Positions 46,767 to 55,166 of a stretch of 64,000 nucleotides of DNA are shown in pieces (the first letter of the stretch is position 1; every line of letters starts with the position of its first letter). The stretch is from assembly GCF_004364315.1 (NCBI RefSeq), contig NZ_SOBR01000003.1:310001-374000 (forward strand). The letters are read 5' to 3'. The notes below the pieces were generated by a model. That model was not told the origin of the DNA. It saw only the letters and a program-made list of their open reading frames with translations, and made no database searches. This DNA is from Chromohalobacter marismortui (lineage in GTDB: Bacteria; Pseudomonadota; Gammaproteobacteria; Pseudomonadales; Halomonadaceae). Position numbers and translations under genes: made by a program.

Positions 46767-47054
46767 ATGAGTTCCGCGTCCGAAATGCAGAAAGTCCGGA
46801 TCATCAACGAGCTGCGTGAATTCATCAAGAAGCTGTTGCAGGATCCGGCGATTCTCGAGCAGTCCCTCGCCATCGCCCGCGCCCATTACACCGACGACGG
46901 CGACAGCCGCCAGATGTGGGCCACCATTGCCAACGAAATCTCGGGCAATACCAGCGTGCACATCCCCGAGGACCCTAGCGAGCACTCGGAAGCCGACCGG
47001 CTGTTTCTGGAAGTGTTGAAAGAAGTCGTCGACGAAGGGAAGGCGTTGTACTGA
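46767..47054 (+). CDS. small conserved-looking protein of unknown function
   Basis: A 95-residue soluble, acidic, mostly helical protein. ATG 46767 follows GGAGAG with 6 bases between. It contains ELREFIKKLLQDPAILEQSL and EADRLFLEVLKEVVDEGKALY, amphipathic helices with no motif I know. A GC-rich open frame runs upstream of it but has no start signal, and is probably accidental. It is divergent from the Trk gene. Confidence 0.65.
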   Translation: MSSASEMQKVRIINELREFIKKLLQDPAILEQSLAIARAHYTDDGDSRQMWATIANEISGNTSVHIPEDPSEHSEADRLFLEVLKEVVDEGKALY

Positions 47055-47135
47055 AGCGGGAAGCTGGAAGGTTTAAGAGATAAGAGAGAAGGAACAAGAA
47101 CGAAGGGCCTCAGAGACAATCCGAAATCGAGAGAC

Positions 47136-47160
47136 TAAAAAGGCCGGCGAATGCCGGCCT
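47136..47160 (-). terminator. pilA terminator
   Basis: A perfect 8-bp stem AGGCCGGC/GCCGGCCT with a 4-base loop, followed on the minus strand by TTTTTAGTC, 14 bases after the pilA stop. Confidence 0.85.
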
Positions 47161-47174
47161 CCGAATCTGCGATT

Positions 47175-47651
47175 TTATGTATCACCTGCTGTGGATGTGC
47201 AATTAGATACATATTGCTCAGGGACGGTAGTCGTACAGCTCCATGAACGGAAATTATCGCCCTGTGCCTGGGCATACGTGTAAGTGACCGTGTTGGCGTT
47301 TGCTGCCGTCAAGCTAGAACTAGCCGATGTAGTACCCGAACCGAAAGTATACGTCACGCTGGCAGGACCATTGGCGTTACCTCCCTCACTCACGCCAACG
47401 ACGTCAGTTATAGCACCGTACTCACCCTCAGTCCTGATGCCAAGATCATCCGCACTGGTAAAGGTGGCGCCCTGATCGACACGTTCCTGAATGGAAATCT
47501 TGGCGCCGCCCAGCAGTGAATGCGCTTCGGCGAATTGTGAGCGCGCCACATAATTCTGGTACTGCGGTATGGCGATGGCGGCGAGGATGCCGATGATCGC
47601 GACGACGATCATCAGTTCGATGAGCGTGAAACCGCGTTGCTGACGTTCCAT
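47175..47651 (-). CDS. pilA: type IV major pilin (prepilin)
   Basis: A 158-residue type IVa pilin. The short prepilin leader MERQQRG is cut before the N-methylated phenylalanine in [19 protein letters not shown], with Glu5 (E in TLIE) present. The C-terminus carries a disulphide-loop pair, [10 protein letters not shown]. The central region is Ser/Thr/Gly-rich, as in variable pilin heads. ATG 47651 follows CAGGAG with 6 bases between. It is divergent from pilB-pilC-pilD, whose peptidase would process it. Confidence 0.96.
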   Translation of the reverse strand: MERQQRGFTLIELMIVVAIIGILAAIAIPQYQNYVARSQFAEAHSLLGGAKISIQERVDQGATFTSADDLGIRTEGEYGAITDVVGVSEGGNANGPASVTYTFGSGTTSASSSLTAANANTVTYTYAQAQGDNFRSWSCTTTVPEQYVSNCTSTAGDT

Positions 47652-47995
47652 GAAATTCTCCTGTAACCCCTTGTTGAATACCCTGCTGTTCGCCTTTTGG
47701 CGAGCCCGGCGTGGATGGATGATAACGCGTTGCGGGCACTCCAGCGAGGCGTGGATCACCTGCCGGCTCTCGGCCAGGCAGCCATCTAGGATGTTACGTT
47801 AAATTACACTTCCCATGCTGGCAAGATGATCGAGGTTAAAGTTTACTGAAAACCCGCCGATCCTATACCCATATGCTTATTGACGAGATAGCTCATGCCA
47901 AGGGTCTCCAAAGCGGGCATGCATGGGGTAGGATGCAAGAAGTCATGGGGTAGAGGCCGCCCCGCCTGGTCACTCCTTTTGGTGTCGGAACGCCT
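47652..47995. other. intergenic region between divergent pilA and pilB
   Basis: A 344-base AT-richer region that should hold the pilA and pilB promoters. I looked for a sigma-54 site (TGGCAC-N5-TTGCA type) on the minus strand, since many pilA genes use one, and found none convincing. I see no gene. Confidence 0.5.
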
Positions 47996-49738
47996 ATGCA
48001 TTCGTCTTCATCGTCGTCTCCCCCCACATCCGGCGCACCTTTTTTGACCGGGCTCGCCGCTCGTTTGGTCACGGAAGGCCTGATCGAGACGTCCCAGGCG
48101 CAGCAGGCTCTGGAAACCGTGCGCGACACGCATCAGTCGCTGCTCGAGCATGTCATCGAGCAGGGCTGGGTCTCGGCGCGCGAGGCCACCCAAAGCGCCG
48201 CGTGGGAATATGGCCTGCCCTTCGTCGACCTGGAGGCCGTCAGCCACGAGCGCCTGCCCATCGGCGAGGGGGTGTCCGATACCCTGATCCGCCGCCTCGG
48301 GATCTTGCCGCTGGCGCGTGGCGAGCGCCACATCAGCGTGGCGATTCCCTACCCCTCGACGCTGGCCCAGCTCGATGAACTGCAGTTCACCACCGGACTC
48401 ACCGCCGAAGGCGTGCTGGTGGCCAGCGATCAGTTGAAGCCGGCCATCGAACGTTATCTGACGCACCGCGAGACCCACGGCATGCTCGAAGCCCTCGACG
48501 ATGCCAGCGAAGCGCTCGAGACGCTGGATCTCGATGATGTCGATCCTCTCGACGACGGGCTCGACACCGATGACGACGACGCCCCGGTGGTCCGCTTCGT
48601 GCACAAGATGATGCTCGATGCCGCACGCCGCGGTGCCTCGGATATCCACTTCGAGCCTTATGAGTCGGCCTTCCGCATCCGCTTTCGTATCGATGGCATC
48701 CTGGTCGAGGTCGCACGGCCGCCGTACAATCTGCGTGCGCGTCTGTCGGCACGTCTCAAGGTGATGTCGCGTCTGGATATCTCCGAGCGCCGCTTACCGC
48801 AAGATGGCGCCATCAAACTGCGTGTCTCGGCCTCGCGCACCATCGACTTCCGTGTCAGCACGCTGCCCACGGTGCACGGCGAGAAAATCGTCCTGCGCTT
48901 GCTGGACGCCGGCGCCACTCGCCTGGGCATCGATGCCCTGGGCTTCACGGAAGAGCAGAAGGCGCTCTTCGAGCATGCCCTGGCGCAGCCACAGGGGATG
49001 ATACTCGCCACCGGGCCCACCGGCAGCGGCAAGACCGTGACCCTGTATACCGGGCTCAATATTCTCAATACCGATGCGCGCAACATCGCCACCGCCGAGG
49101 ATCCCGTCGAGCTCAAGCTGGACGGCATCAACCAGGTCAATGTACAGCCCAAGATCGGGCTGGATTTCGCCAGCGCACTGCGCGCCTTCCTGCGCCAGGA
49201 TCCCGATGTGGTGATGGTCGGCGAGGTCCGCGACCTGGAGACCGCGGAGATCTCCGTCAAGGCCGCGCAGACCGGCCACCTGGTGCTCTCGACGCTGCAC
49301 ACCAACTCGGCGGCGGAAACCCTGACACGGCTACGCAATATGGGGGTGGCGGCCTACAACATTGCCAGTTCGGTGACCCTGATCGTCGCCCAGCGCCTGG
49401 TACGTCACTTGTGTCCCCACTGCAAGTCACCCGTCGAGCTGCCTCGGGAACTCTTCCTCGATGCAGGCTTCACGGCAGAAGAAGTCGAGACCGCGACCTG
49501 CTATCGCGCCACGGGCTGCACGCAATGCACCCACGGCTACAAAGGACGCGTCGGTCTCTATGAGGTACTCCCCGTCAGCGAAGCCATGAGCAAACTGATC
49601 ATGGCCGACGGCAATTCATTGGAACTCGGCGAACTGGCCCGTCAAGAAGGCCATCCCGATCTTCGGCGCAGCGGGCTGAGCAAAGTACTCGCAGGCATTA
49701 CCAGCCTCGAGGAAATCAACCGCGTAGTGCTCGAATGA
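47996..49738 (+). CDS. pilB: type IV pilus assembly ATPase PilB
   Basis: A 580-residue secretion-type hexameric ATPase that drives pilus extension. N-terminal GSPII_E domain (about 60-170), Walker A ATGPTGSGKT at about 337-346, the Asp box and Walker B (DPDVVMVGEVRD), the His box (TGHLVLSTLHTN), and a tetracysteine zinc site (CPHC..CTQC, about residues 470-512). The start ATG has only GGAA upstream. Gene order pilB-pilC-pilD-coaE-yacG is standard. Confidence 0.97.
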   Translation: MHSSSSSSPPTSGAPFLTGLAARLVTEGLIETSQAQQALETVRDTHQSLLEHVIEQGWVSAREATQSAAWEYGLPFVDLEAVSHERLPIGEGVSDTLIRRLGILPLARGERHISVAIPYPSTLAQLDELQFTTGLTAEGVLVASDQLKPAIERYLTHRETHGMLEALDDASEALETLDLDDVDPLDDGLDTDDDDAPVVRFVHKMMLDAARRGASDIHFEPYESAFRIRFRIDGILVEVARPPYNLRARLSARLKVMSRLDISERRLPQDGAIKLRVSASRTIDFRVSTLPTVHGEKIVLRLLDAGATRLGIDALGFTEEQKALFEHALAQPQGMILATGPTGSGKTVTLYTGLNILNTDARNIATAEDPVELKLDGINQVNVQPKIGLDFASALRAFLRQDPDVVMVGEVRDLETAEISVKAAQTGHLVLSTLHTNSAAETLTRLRNMGVAAYNIASSVTLIVAQRLVRHLCPHCKSPVELPRELFLDAGFTAEEVETATCYRATGCTQCTHGYKGRVGLYEVLPVSEAMSKLIMADGNSLELGELARQEGHPDLRRSGLSKVLAGITSLEEINRVVLE

Positions 49739-49770
49739 GCGACCAGGGCAAGTGACATGAGGGTAACGAC

Positions 49771-51003
49771 ATGGCGGTAGCGACACGCAGCAAGACGCCT
49801 CGGCGCGTCGTCCTGCACCGCTGGCGGTGGAAGGGCAAGAACGCCCGCGGTGAAAGCATTCAAGGCGAACTGGTCGCTGCGGATGAAATGGGCGTGCGTC
49901 AAGAGCTAGGACGCCAGAGCATCCTCGTCAAGCGCATCCAGCGCGTGCGCAGCCCCTTCGGCATCGGTCGCATACGCCCCCAGGACATCACCCTGTTCGC
50001 GCGCCAGATGGCAACCATGATCCGTGCCGGCATCCCCTTGCTGCAAGCCTTCAGCGTGGTGTCGGAAAGCCTCAAGCGTCCCGCCATGCATCACCTCATC
50101 GAGACGCTGATGAATGAAGTCTCGGCCGGTGCCAGCTTCTCCGAAGCATTGGCGCAACATCCCCAACACTTCGACCGCATGTTCGTCAACATGGTCGAAG
50201 CCGGTGAGCAATCCGGGTCACTGGAGCGCATGCTCGAACGTGTCGCCAGCTACAAGGAAAAGATCGACTCGCTGCGAGCCCGCGTGCGCAAGGCGCTTTA
50301 TTATCCCGCCGCCGTGGTGCTGGTGGGCATGGGGGTAACGGCCCTGCTGCTGATCAAGGTCGTACCGCAATTCGAGAGCCTGTTTCGCGGCTTCGGCGCC
50401 GACCTCCCCGCTTTTACGCAATTGACCATCTCTCTCTCGGAGTGGGTCCAGGCGTATTGGCTACACTTGCTGGGCGCCTTGATCGCATCCGGCCTGCTGG
50501 TCCGCCTCGGCATACGCCGCTCGCCGCGCTTCGCCTATCGCGTCGATGGGCTGATGCTGCGCCTGCCGGTGATCGGCGATATCCTCGACAAGTCGTCGGT
50601 GGCACGTTTCTCGCGGACCCTGGCGACGACCTTCAGTGCCGGCGTTCCGCTGGTCGAATCCCTGCATACCGCCGCGGGATCGACCGGTAACCGTGTCTAC
50701 CAGCACGCCATCGAGGAAGTGCGTGAACACGTCGCCAGTGGCCAGCAACTCAACTTCGCGATGCGTGCCACCGGACGCTTCCCCAACCTGGCCGTGCAGA
50801 TGATCGGCGTAGGCGAAGAATCCGGCGCGCTGGACGCCATGCTCAACAAGGTGGCAGATTTCTACGAGGAGGATGTCGACACCAAGGTCGACGCCCTGAC
50901 ATCGTTGCTCGAACCCTTCATCATCGTGGTGTTGGGTGTGCTGGTCGGCGGCCTCGTGGTGTCGATGTACCTGCCAATCTTCGAAATGGGCTCGGCCATC
51001 TAG
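49771..51003 (+). CDS. pilC: type IV pilus inner-membrane platform protein PilC
   Basis: A 410-residue polytopic protein that anchors PilB and PilT and the growing pilus. Two GSPII_F domains: about 70-190 (FARQMATMIRAGIPLLQAFSV) and about 275-395 (FSRTLATTFSAGVPLVESLHTAA), separated by membrane helices, with a last helix VVLGVLVGGLVVSMYLPIF. GAGGG lies 8 bases upstream of the start. Second gene of the pil operon. Confidence 0.97.
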   Translation: MAVATRSKTPRRVVLHRWRWKGKNARGESIQGELVAADEMGVRQELGRQSILVKRIQRVRSPFGIGRIRPQDITLFARQMATMIRAGIPLLQAFSVVSESLKRPAMHHLIETLMNEVSAGASFSEALAQHPQHFDRMFVNMVEAGEQSGSLERMLERVASYKEKIDSLRARVRKALYYPAAVVLVGMGVTALLLIKVVPQFESLFRGFGADLPAFTQLTISLSEWVQAYWLHLLGALIASGLLVRLGIRRSPRFAYRVDGLMLRLPVIGDILDKSSVARFSRTLATTFSAGVPLVESLHTAAGSTGNRVYQHAIEEVREHVASGQQLNFAMRATGRFPNLAVQMIGVGEESGALDAMLNKVADFYEEDVDTKVDALTSLLEPFIIVVLGVLVGGLVVSMYLPIFEMGSAI

Positions 51004-51030
51004 GACGCTATCGCGTTTACCAATTTATCC

Positions 51031-51052
51031 GCCCCCGGCCTTCGCCGGGGGC
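51031..51052 (+). terminator. hairpin between pilC and pilD
   Basis: A perfect 9-bp stem GCCCCCGGC/GCCGGGGGC with a 4-base loop, followed by GTTCGTTG. Weak T-tract, so probably an attenuator or processing site rather than a strong terminator, since pilD follows 21 bases later. Confidence 0.5.
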
Positions 51053-51073
51053 GTTCGTTGCAGGAGTGACACG

Positions 51074-51916
51074 TTGCTCGCCGATATCCCTTTACCGTGG
51101 CTGGCCGCAATGGCATTCGTTCTCGGTACCTTGCTGGGCAGTTTTCTCAATGTCGTCATCGTGCGTCTGCCGGTGATGCTGATGCAGCAATGGCGCCAGG
51201 AAGCACGCGATGCACTGGCGCTTCCGGAGGAAGAGGTGGCGCGCTACAACCTGTGCACGCCGCGTTCGCAATGTCCGAGCTGTCGCCAGCCTATCGCCTG
51301 GCACGACAACCTGCCCCTCATCGGGTGGTTCAAACGTCGTGGTCGCTGCGCGCATTGCCAGGCGCGCATCAGCGTGCAATATCCGCTCATCGAACTGATG
51401 GCGGGCCTCTTGGTGGCGAGCGTCATCATCGTACAGGGCGCCACCTGGGCGGCGCTGGCCTGGAGCGGGCTGTGCCTGGCACTGCTGGTACTGGCGGTCA
51501 TCGATCTGCGCACCCAGTTGCTCCCCGATATCATCACCTTGCCCTTGCTGTGGGCGGGCCTGCTCTATCAGCTCCTCTTTCAGCCCTACATGCTCGGGAA
51601 CGCCGTGGTCGGTGCCATGGCCGGCTACGTGCTGCTGTGGAGCTTCTACTGGCTGTTCAAATGGCTGACCAGGAAGGAAGGCATGGGCTATGGTGATTTC
51701 AAGCTGCTGGCAGCGCTGGGCGCCTGGCTCGGCTGGACGATGCTGCCGTTATTACTGATGCTTTCCGCCGGGCTGGGCGCCATCATCGGCATACTGCTAC
51801 AGTTCTCGCTGCCGCGCCTGCGGGGCATGCCGCTGCCGTTCGGCCCCTTTCTCGCCCTCGCCGGCTGGATCACGATACTCTTGGGTACACCATTACGCGC
51901 CTGGACCGGCTTATGA
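51074..51916 (+). CDS. pilD: prepilin peptidase / N-methyltransferase PilD
   Basis: A 280-residue inner-membrane aspartic protease that cleaves and N-methylates prepilins. N-terminal domain with the two CxxC pairs of the zinc-binding insert (CPSC and CAHC, about residues 73-100). The A24 active-site motif GMGYGDFKLLAALGAWLG (about residues 203-220) is clear, and the other catalytic Asp lies in AVIDLRTQLLPD. TTG 51074 is chosen: CAGGAG is 8 bases upstream and the family starts with a short hydrophobic N-terminus here. It would process PilA in this window. Confidence 0.96.
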   Translation: MLADIPLPWLAAMAFVLGTLLGSFLNVVIVRLPVMLMQQWRQEARDALALPEEEVARYNLCTPRSQCPSCRQPIAWHDNLPLIGWFKRRGRCAHCQARISVQYPLIELMAGLLVASVIIVQGATWAALAWSGLCLALLVLAVIDLRTQLLPDIITLPLLWAGLLYQLLFQPYMLGNAVVGAMAGYVLLWSFYWLFKWLTRKEGMGYGDFKLLAALGAWLGWTMLPLLLMLSAGLGAIIGILLQFSLPRLRGMPLPFGPFLALAGWITILLGTPLRAWTGL

Positions 51917-51926
51917 GCACTGTGCA

Positions 51927-52565
51927 ATGACATCCACCGCCGCCATCATCGGTGTAACCGGCGGTATCGCGTCGGGCAAGTCCACCGTCGCCGACATGTT
52001 TGCCGAACGGGGCATTCCCTGGGTCGATGCCGACCTCGTGGCACGCGATATCGTCGCCCCGGGCGAGCCCGCACTTGACGCTATCGTCGCACGTTACGGC
52101 AAGGCGGTGCTCGACGCGCACGGCGAGTTGCATCGCCGTGCCTTGCGCGACATCGTGTTCGCCGATGACGACGAGCGCCAATGGCTGGAAAGCATCACGC
52201 ATCCACGCATCCGCCAGCGCTTGTGCGAGCGTCTCGAGGCGTTACGTGAGGGCGACGCCCCTTATGCGCTACTCGTCTCACCGCTGCTGTTCGAGACGGA
52301 CCAAGTGTCGTTGGTCGACCGTCGTCTGGTCATCGATGTTCCCGAAACGCTTCAAGTGGCGCGCACCCAAGCACGCGATGACGTGAGCGAAGCCCAGGCC
52401 CATGCTATCCTCGCCGCCCAGATGCCCCGCCAAGAGCGGTTGGCCCTTGCCGACGACATCATCGAAAATCATGGTGACATGACCGCACTGAAGGCGCAGG
52501 TCGCCTTGCTCGATGCGCGTTACCGGCAATTATTCGATGGCACCCATCAGGAGCACTCGCCTTAG
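51927..52565 (+). CDS. coaE: dephospho-CoA kinase
   Basis: Last step of coenzyme A synthesis, phosphorylating the ribose 3'-OH. A 212-residue P-loop kinase, with GVTGGIASGKSTVADMF at about residues 8-24, IPWVDADLVARDIV, and LVSPLLFET. Standard position after pilD and before yacG. Confidence 0.96.
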   Translation: MTSTAAIIGVTGGIASGKSTVADMFAERGIPWVDADLVARDIVAPGEPALDAIVARYGKAVLDAHGELHRRALRDIVFADDDERQWLESITHPRIRQRLCERLEALREGDAPYALLVSPLLFETDQVSLVDRRLVIDVPETLQVARTQARDDVSEAQAHAILAAQMPRQERLALADDIIENHGDMTALKAQVALLDARYRQLFDGTHQEHSP

Positions 52566-52566
52566 C

Positions 52567-52800
52567 ATGACGGAGACATCCCAAGACCGCCCCCTTGAAG
52601 TCGCTTGCCCCCAGTGTCGCACCAAGGTCGCCTGGACAACCGACAACCCGTATCGCCCCTTCTGCTCGAAGCGCTGTCGCTTGCTCGATCTTGGCGCCTG
52701 GGCCGATGAATCCCACCGTATCGCGGGAGAGCCTGCCATGGACGAGGCCGACCTCGACCGCCTGATCGATGACCTGGAACGCGGCGAACCGCGTCAATGA
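52567..52800 (+). CDS. yacG: DNA gyrase inhibitor YacG
   Basis: A 77-residue zinc protein whose E. coli homologue binds GyrB and blocks DNA binding. The zinc site is CPQC near residue 13 and CSKRC near residue 32, with CRLLDLGAWADESHRIAGE downstream, the family block. ATG 52567 follows the coaE stop by one base, so it is likely coupled. Confidence 0.94.
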   Translation: MTETSQDRPLEVACPQCRTKVAWTTDNPYRPFCSKRCRLLDLGAWADESHRIAGEPAMDEADLDRLIDDLERGEPRQ

Positions 52801-52814
52801 CGCATTACACACCA

Positions 52815-52839
52815 ACGGCCCGCCAAGAAGGCGAGCCGT
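52815..52839. terminator. weak hairpin between convergent yacG and mutT
   Basis: A 5-bp plus 4-bp stem (ACGGC-CGCC/GGCG-GCCGT, one mismatch) with a 5-base loop. No T-tract, so the terminator role is tentative. Confidence 0.35.
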
Positions 52840-52873
52840 CGATACGCGGCGCATGAAAAGTGCGTCGAGCGCG

Positions 52874-53827
52874 TTATTTCCAGAGGTCGCGAATCGTTGC
52901 GATCCCTTGGGCCCCCACTGCTCGAGCCTGATCGACATCGCCCCGCGTTACTCCGCCCAGGGCATAAACCGGCATGGCCGCCGTCTCCACCAGTTGCTGG
53001 AAATCGTGCCAGCCGACCGGGGCGGTGTCAGGATGGCTAGGCGTCACGCGTACCGGTGAAAAGGTCACGAAATCGCAGCCAATCTCAGCAGCCTGTTCAA
53101 GCTGTTGAGGATCGTGCGTCGAGGCCCCCAGCCATTTGTCATGCGCAATGGGGCGATGCTTGAGCGCCATCAGGGAACGACTGGGTAGATGGATGCCATC
53201 GGCCTCGATATCGTCGAGCAGTGCGGGGTCGCCATTGAGGATCAAGCGTGCCTGGTAACGCCGACAGAGCGCCAGGGCTTGTTCGGCACGCTGCAGGTAG
53301 GCGTTGTCATCCAGCGTCTTGGCACGCAGTTGTACCAGCCGCACATGATCGTCGCGCAGTGCTCGCTCGAGCTTGCCGAGAAAAACCGTGTCATCGGATT
53401 CCTCATCACTGATCAGATACTCGTGCGGCAGACACACCGCACGCAAGATCGGATGGTTGGCTTCCGGGAACGGATAATTATGCAGCTCATGCTGCGGTAC
53501 CCAGCGCACCGCCTGGCCTTCGCGCCCATAGGGCTCACCCTGGAATTCATGCACCTGCCAGACATCGAGTAAAATGCGCTTGTCGGCATATTCATGGTGA
53601 ACGCGAATGAGCGGCTGCGCGCGCAGAATATCCACGCCCAGTTCCTCGCGTAGTTCACGCTTGAGCGCTTCAAAACCGGTTTCGTAGGGTGCCAGCTTGC
53701 CCCCTGGGAATTCCCATAGGCCGCCCTGATCGACGATCGAAGGACGGCGTGCCAGCAGCACGTGGCCATCCTCACGAATAATGGCAGCCGCCGCTACGTG
53801 TACCCTTCTTTTCACCATGTTGGTCAT
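52874..53827 (-). CDS. mutT: MutT-type Nudix hydrolase fused to a ThiE/TenI-like domain
   Basis: A 317-residue two-domain protein. Residues about 1-130 are MutT: the Nudix box is GGKLAPYETGFEALKRELRE with EELGVD following, and it hydrolyses 8-oxo-dGTP. Residues about 140-317 are a thiamine-phosphate-synthase-like TIM barrel: VRLVQLRAKTLDD, LILNGDPALLDDIEADGIHLP, LGASTHD, FVTFSPV and YALGGVT. The fusion is common in Pseudomonas-type gammaproteobacteria, but whether the second domain is catalytic is unclear. The start is uncertain between 53827 and 53818. Downstream of argJ on the same strand. Confidence 0.92.
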   Translation of the reverse strand: MTNMVKRRVHVAAAAIIREDGHVLLARRPSIVDQGGLWEFPGGKLAPYETGFEALKRELREELGVDILRAQPLIRVHHEYADKRILLDVWQVHEFQGEPYGREGQAVRWVPQHELHNYPFPEANHPILRAVCLPHEYLISDEESDDTVFLGKLERALRDDHVRLVQLRAKTLDDNAYLQRAEQALALCRRYQARLILNGDPALLDDIEADGIHLPSRSLMALKHRPIAHDKWLGASTHDPQQLEQAAEIGCDFVTFSPVRVTPSHPDTAPVGWHDFQQLVETAAMPVYALGGVTRGDVDQARAVGAQGIATIRDLWK

Positions 53828-53854
53828 TTCACCTTGACTGACTGTTCATGATCC

Positions 53855-53874
53855 GCGGGCCCAAGAGGGCCCGC
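53855..53874 (-). terminator. hairpin between argJ and mutT
   Basis: A perfect 8-bp stem GCGGGCCC/GGGCCCGC with a 4-base loop, lacking a T-tract. It could reduce read-through from argJ into mutT or stabilise RNA. Confidence 0.4.
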
Positions 53875-53924
53875 TTATCGCTGCTGCCATCCGCACTCGA
53901 CGAGCCGTGCTTCACGACTCGCCT

Positions 53925-55133
53925 TCAACTACGGTAGTCGGCATTGATGGAGACATAGTCGTGCGACAGATCCGACGTCCAGACCGTCGCCGCCACGTCG
54001 CCGCGCCCAAGCCGGATACGAATCGTGATCTCGGACTCGGCCATGACCGCGCTGCCCGCGGCCTCGGTGTACGACGCCGCACGGCCGCCGGATTCCACGA
54101 GCGCGACATCACCGAGATCGATGGCGACACGTGACACATCCAGATCGGGTATCGGCGCGCGTCCGACCGCCGCCAAGATGCGCCCCCAATTGGCATCACT
54201 GGCATAGAGCGCGGTTTTCACCAATGGCGAATGCGCTACGGTGAACGCCACATCCAAGGCTTCCTGCCGCGCCTTTGCCCCTTCGACCTTGAGCGTCACG
54301 AACTTGGTCGCGCCCTCGGCATCACGAATGATGGCCTGCGCCAATTCTACCAGTACCTCGGTCAACGCCGCAGCAAAGCGCGCCTCATGTTCGTCGCTAT
54401 CGATGCGCGCGCCGCGCCCGGTGGCAGCCAATGTACAAGCATCATTGGTGGAGGTATCCGAATCCACGGTAATGCAGTTGAAGGAGTCATCGACGGCACG
54501 CCGCAATAATCGCTGCAGGCGCGCGTTGTCGATGGCGGCATCGGTGAAGACGAAACTCAGCATGGTGGCCATATCGGGCTTGATCATGCCCGAGCCTTTG
54601 GCGATCCCGTTGATCGTCACCGGTTGACCGCCGATCTCGATACGCCTGGTAGCGCCCTTGGTCCGCGTATCCGTGGTCAGAATACCCTCGGCCGCCGTCT
54701 GCCAGCCATCCGACGCTAACGCGGCAAGCGCCTCCGGCAAGGCATCGCAGAGCCGTTTTACCGGCAGGGGCTCGCCGATCACTCCGGTCGAAAATGGCAA
54801 GACGGACTGCGCGGCGACACCCGCCAGCTCGCCTAACGCCTGGCAACTCTGCTCGGCATCGCGCATGCCCTGCTCACCCGTACCGGCGTTGGCGTTACCG
54901 GTATTGACCAGCAGGTAACGCGGTCTGTCCGCCTCGAGATGACGTCGTGCCACATGAACCGGCGCCGCGCAAAACGCATTGCGCGTGAACGTCGCTGCCA
55001 ACGCCGTCGACGCGGGCAACTCGATGACCACCAGATCGCGGCGCCCCGATGCCTTGATACTCGCCATCGCAGTCCCCAGGCGAATGCCTTCGATGGCCGG
55101 CATCGCCGGAAAACGTGCTTCCCCCACCGCCAT
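53925..55133 (-). CDS. argJ: bifunctional glutamate N-acetyltransferase/ornithine acetyltransferase
   Basis: A 402-residue Ntn-type enzyme that recycles the acetyl group in arginine synthesis; the bifunctional form also makes N-acetylglutamate. The self-cleavage and nucleophile site KGSGMIKPDMATML is present, with the new N-terminal Thr at about residue 190. NTGNANAGTGEQG and TVDSDTSTNDACTL are family blocks. ATG 55133 follows AGGAGAG with 5 bases between, chosen over a start 15 bases upstream. Between secA and mutT, as in Pseudomonas. Confidence 0.96.
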   Translation of the reverse strand: MAVGEARFPAMPAIEGIRLGTAMASIKASGRRDLVVIELPASTALAATFTRNAFCAAPVHVARRHLEADRPRYLLVNTGNANAGTGEQGMRDAEQSCQALGELAGVAAQSVLPFSTGVIGEPLPVKRLCDALPEALAALASDGWQTAAEGILTTDTRTKGATRRIEIGGQPVTINGIAKGSGMIKPDMATMLSFVFTDAAIDNARLQRLLRRAVDDSFNCITVDSDTSTNDACTLAATGRGARIDSDEHEARFAAALTEVLVELAQAIIRDAEGATKFVTLKVEGAKARQEALDVAFTVAHSPLVKTALYASDANWGRILAAVGRAPIPDLDVSRVAIDLGDVALVESGGRAASYTEAAGSAVMAESEITIRIRLGRGDVAATVWTSDLSHDYVSINADYRS

Positions 55134-55166
55134 GTCGTCTCTCCTCACGCCACGTTCACCACGGCC

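Noticed and set aside
47652-47850. Sigma-54 promoter for pilA
   Set aside because: No GG/GC pair with correct spacing on the minus strand.
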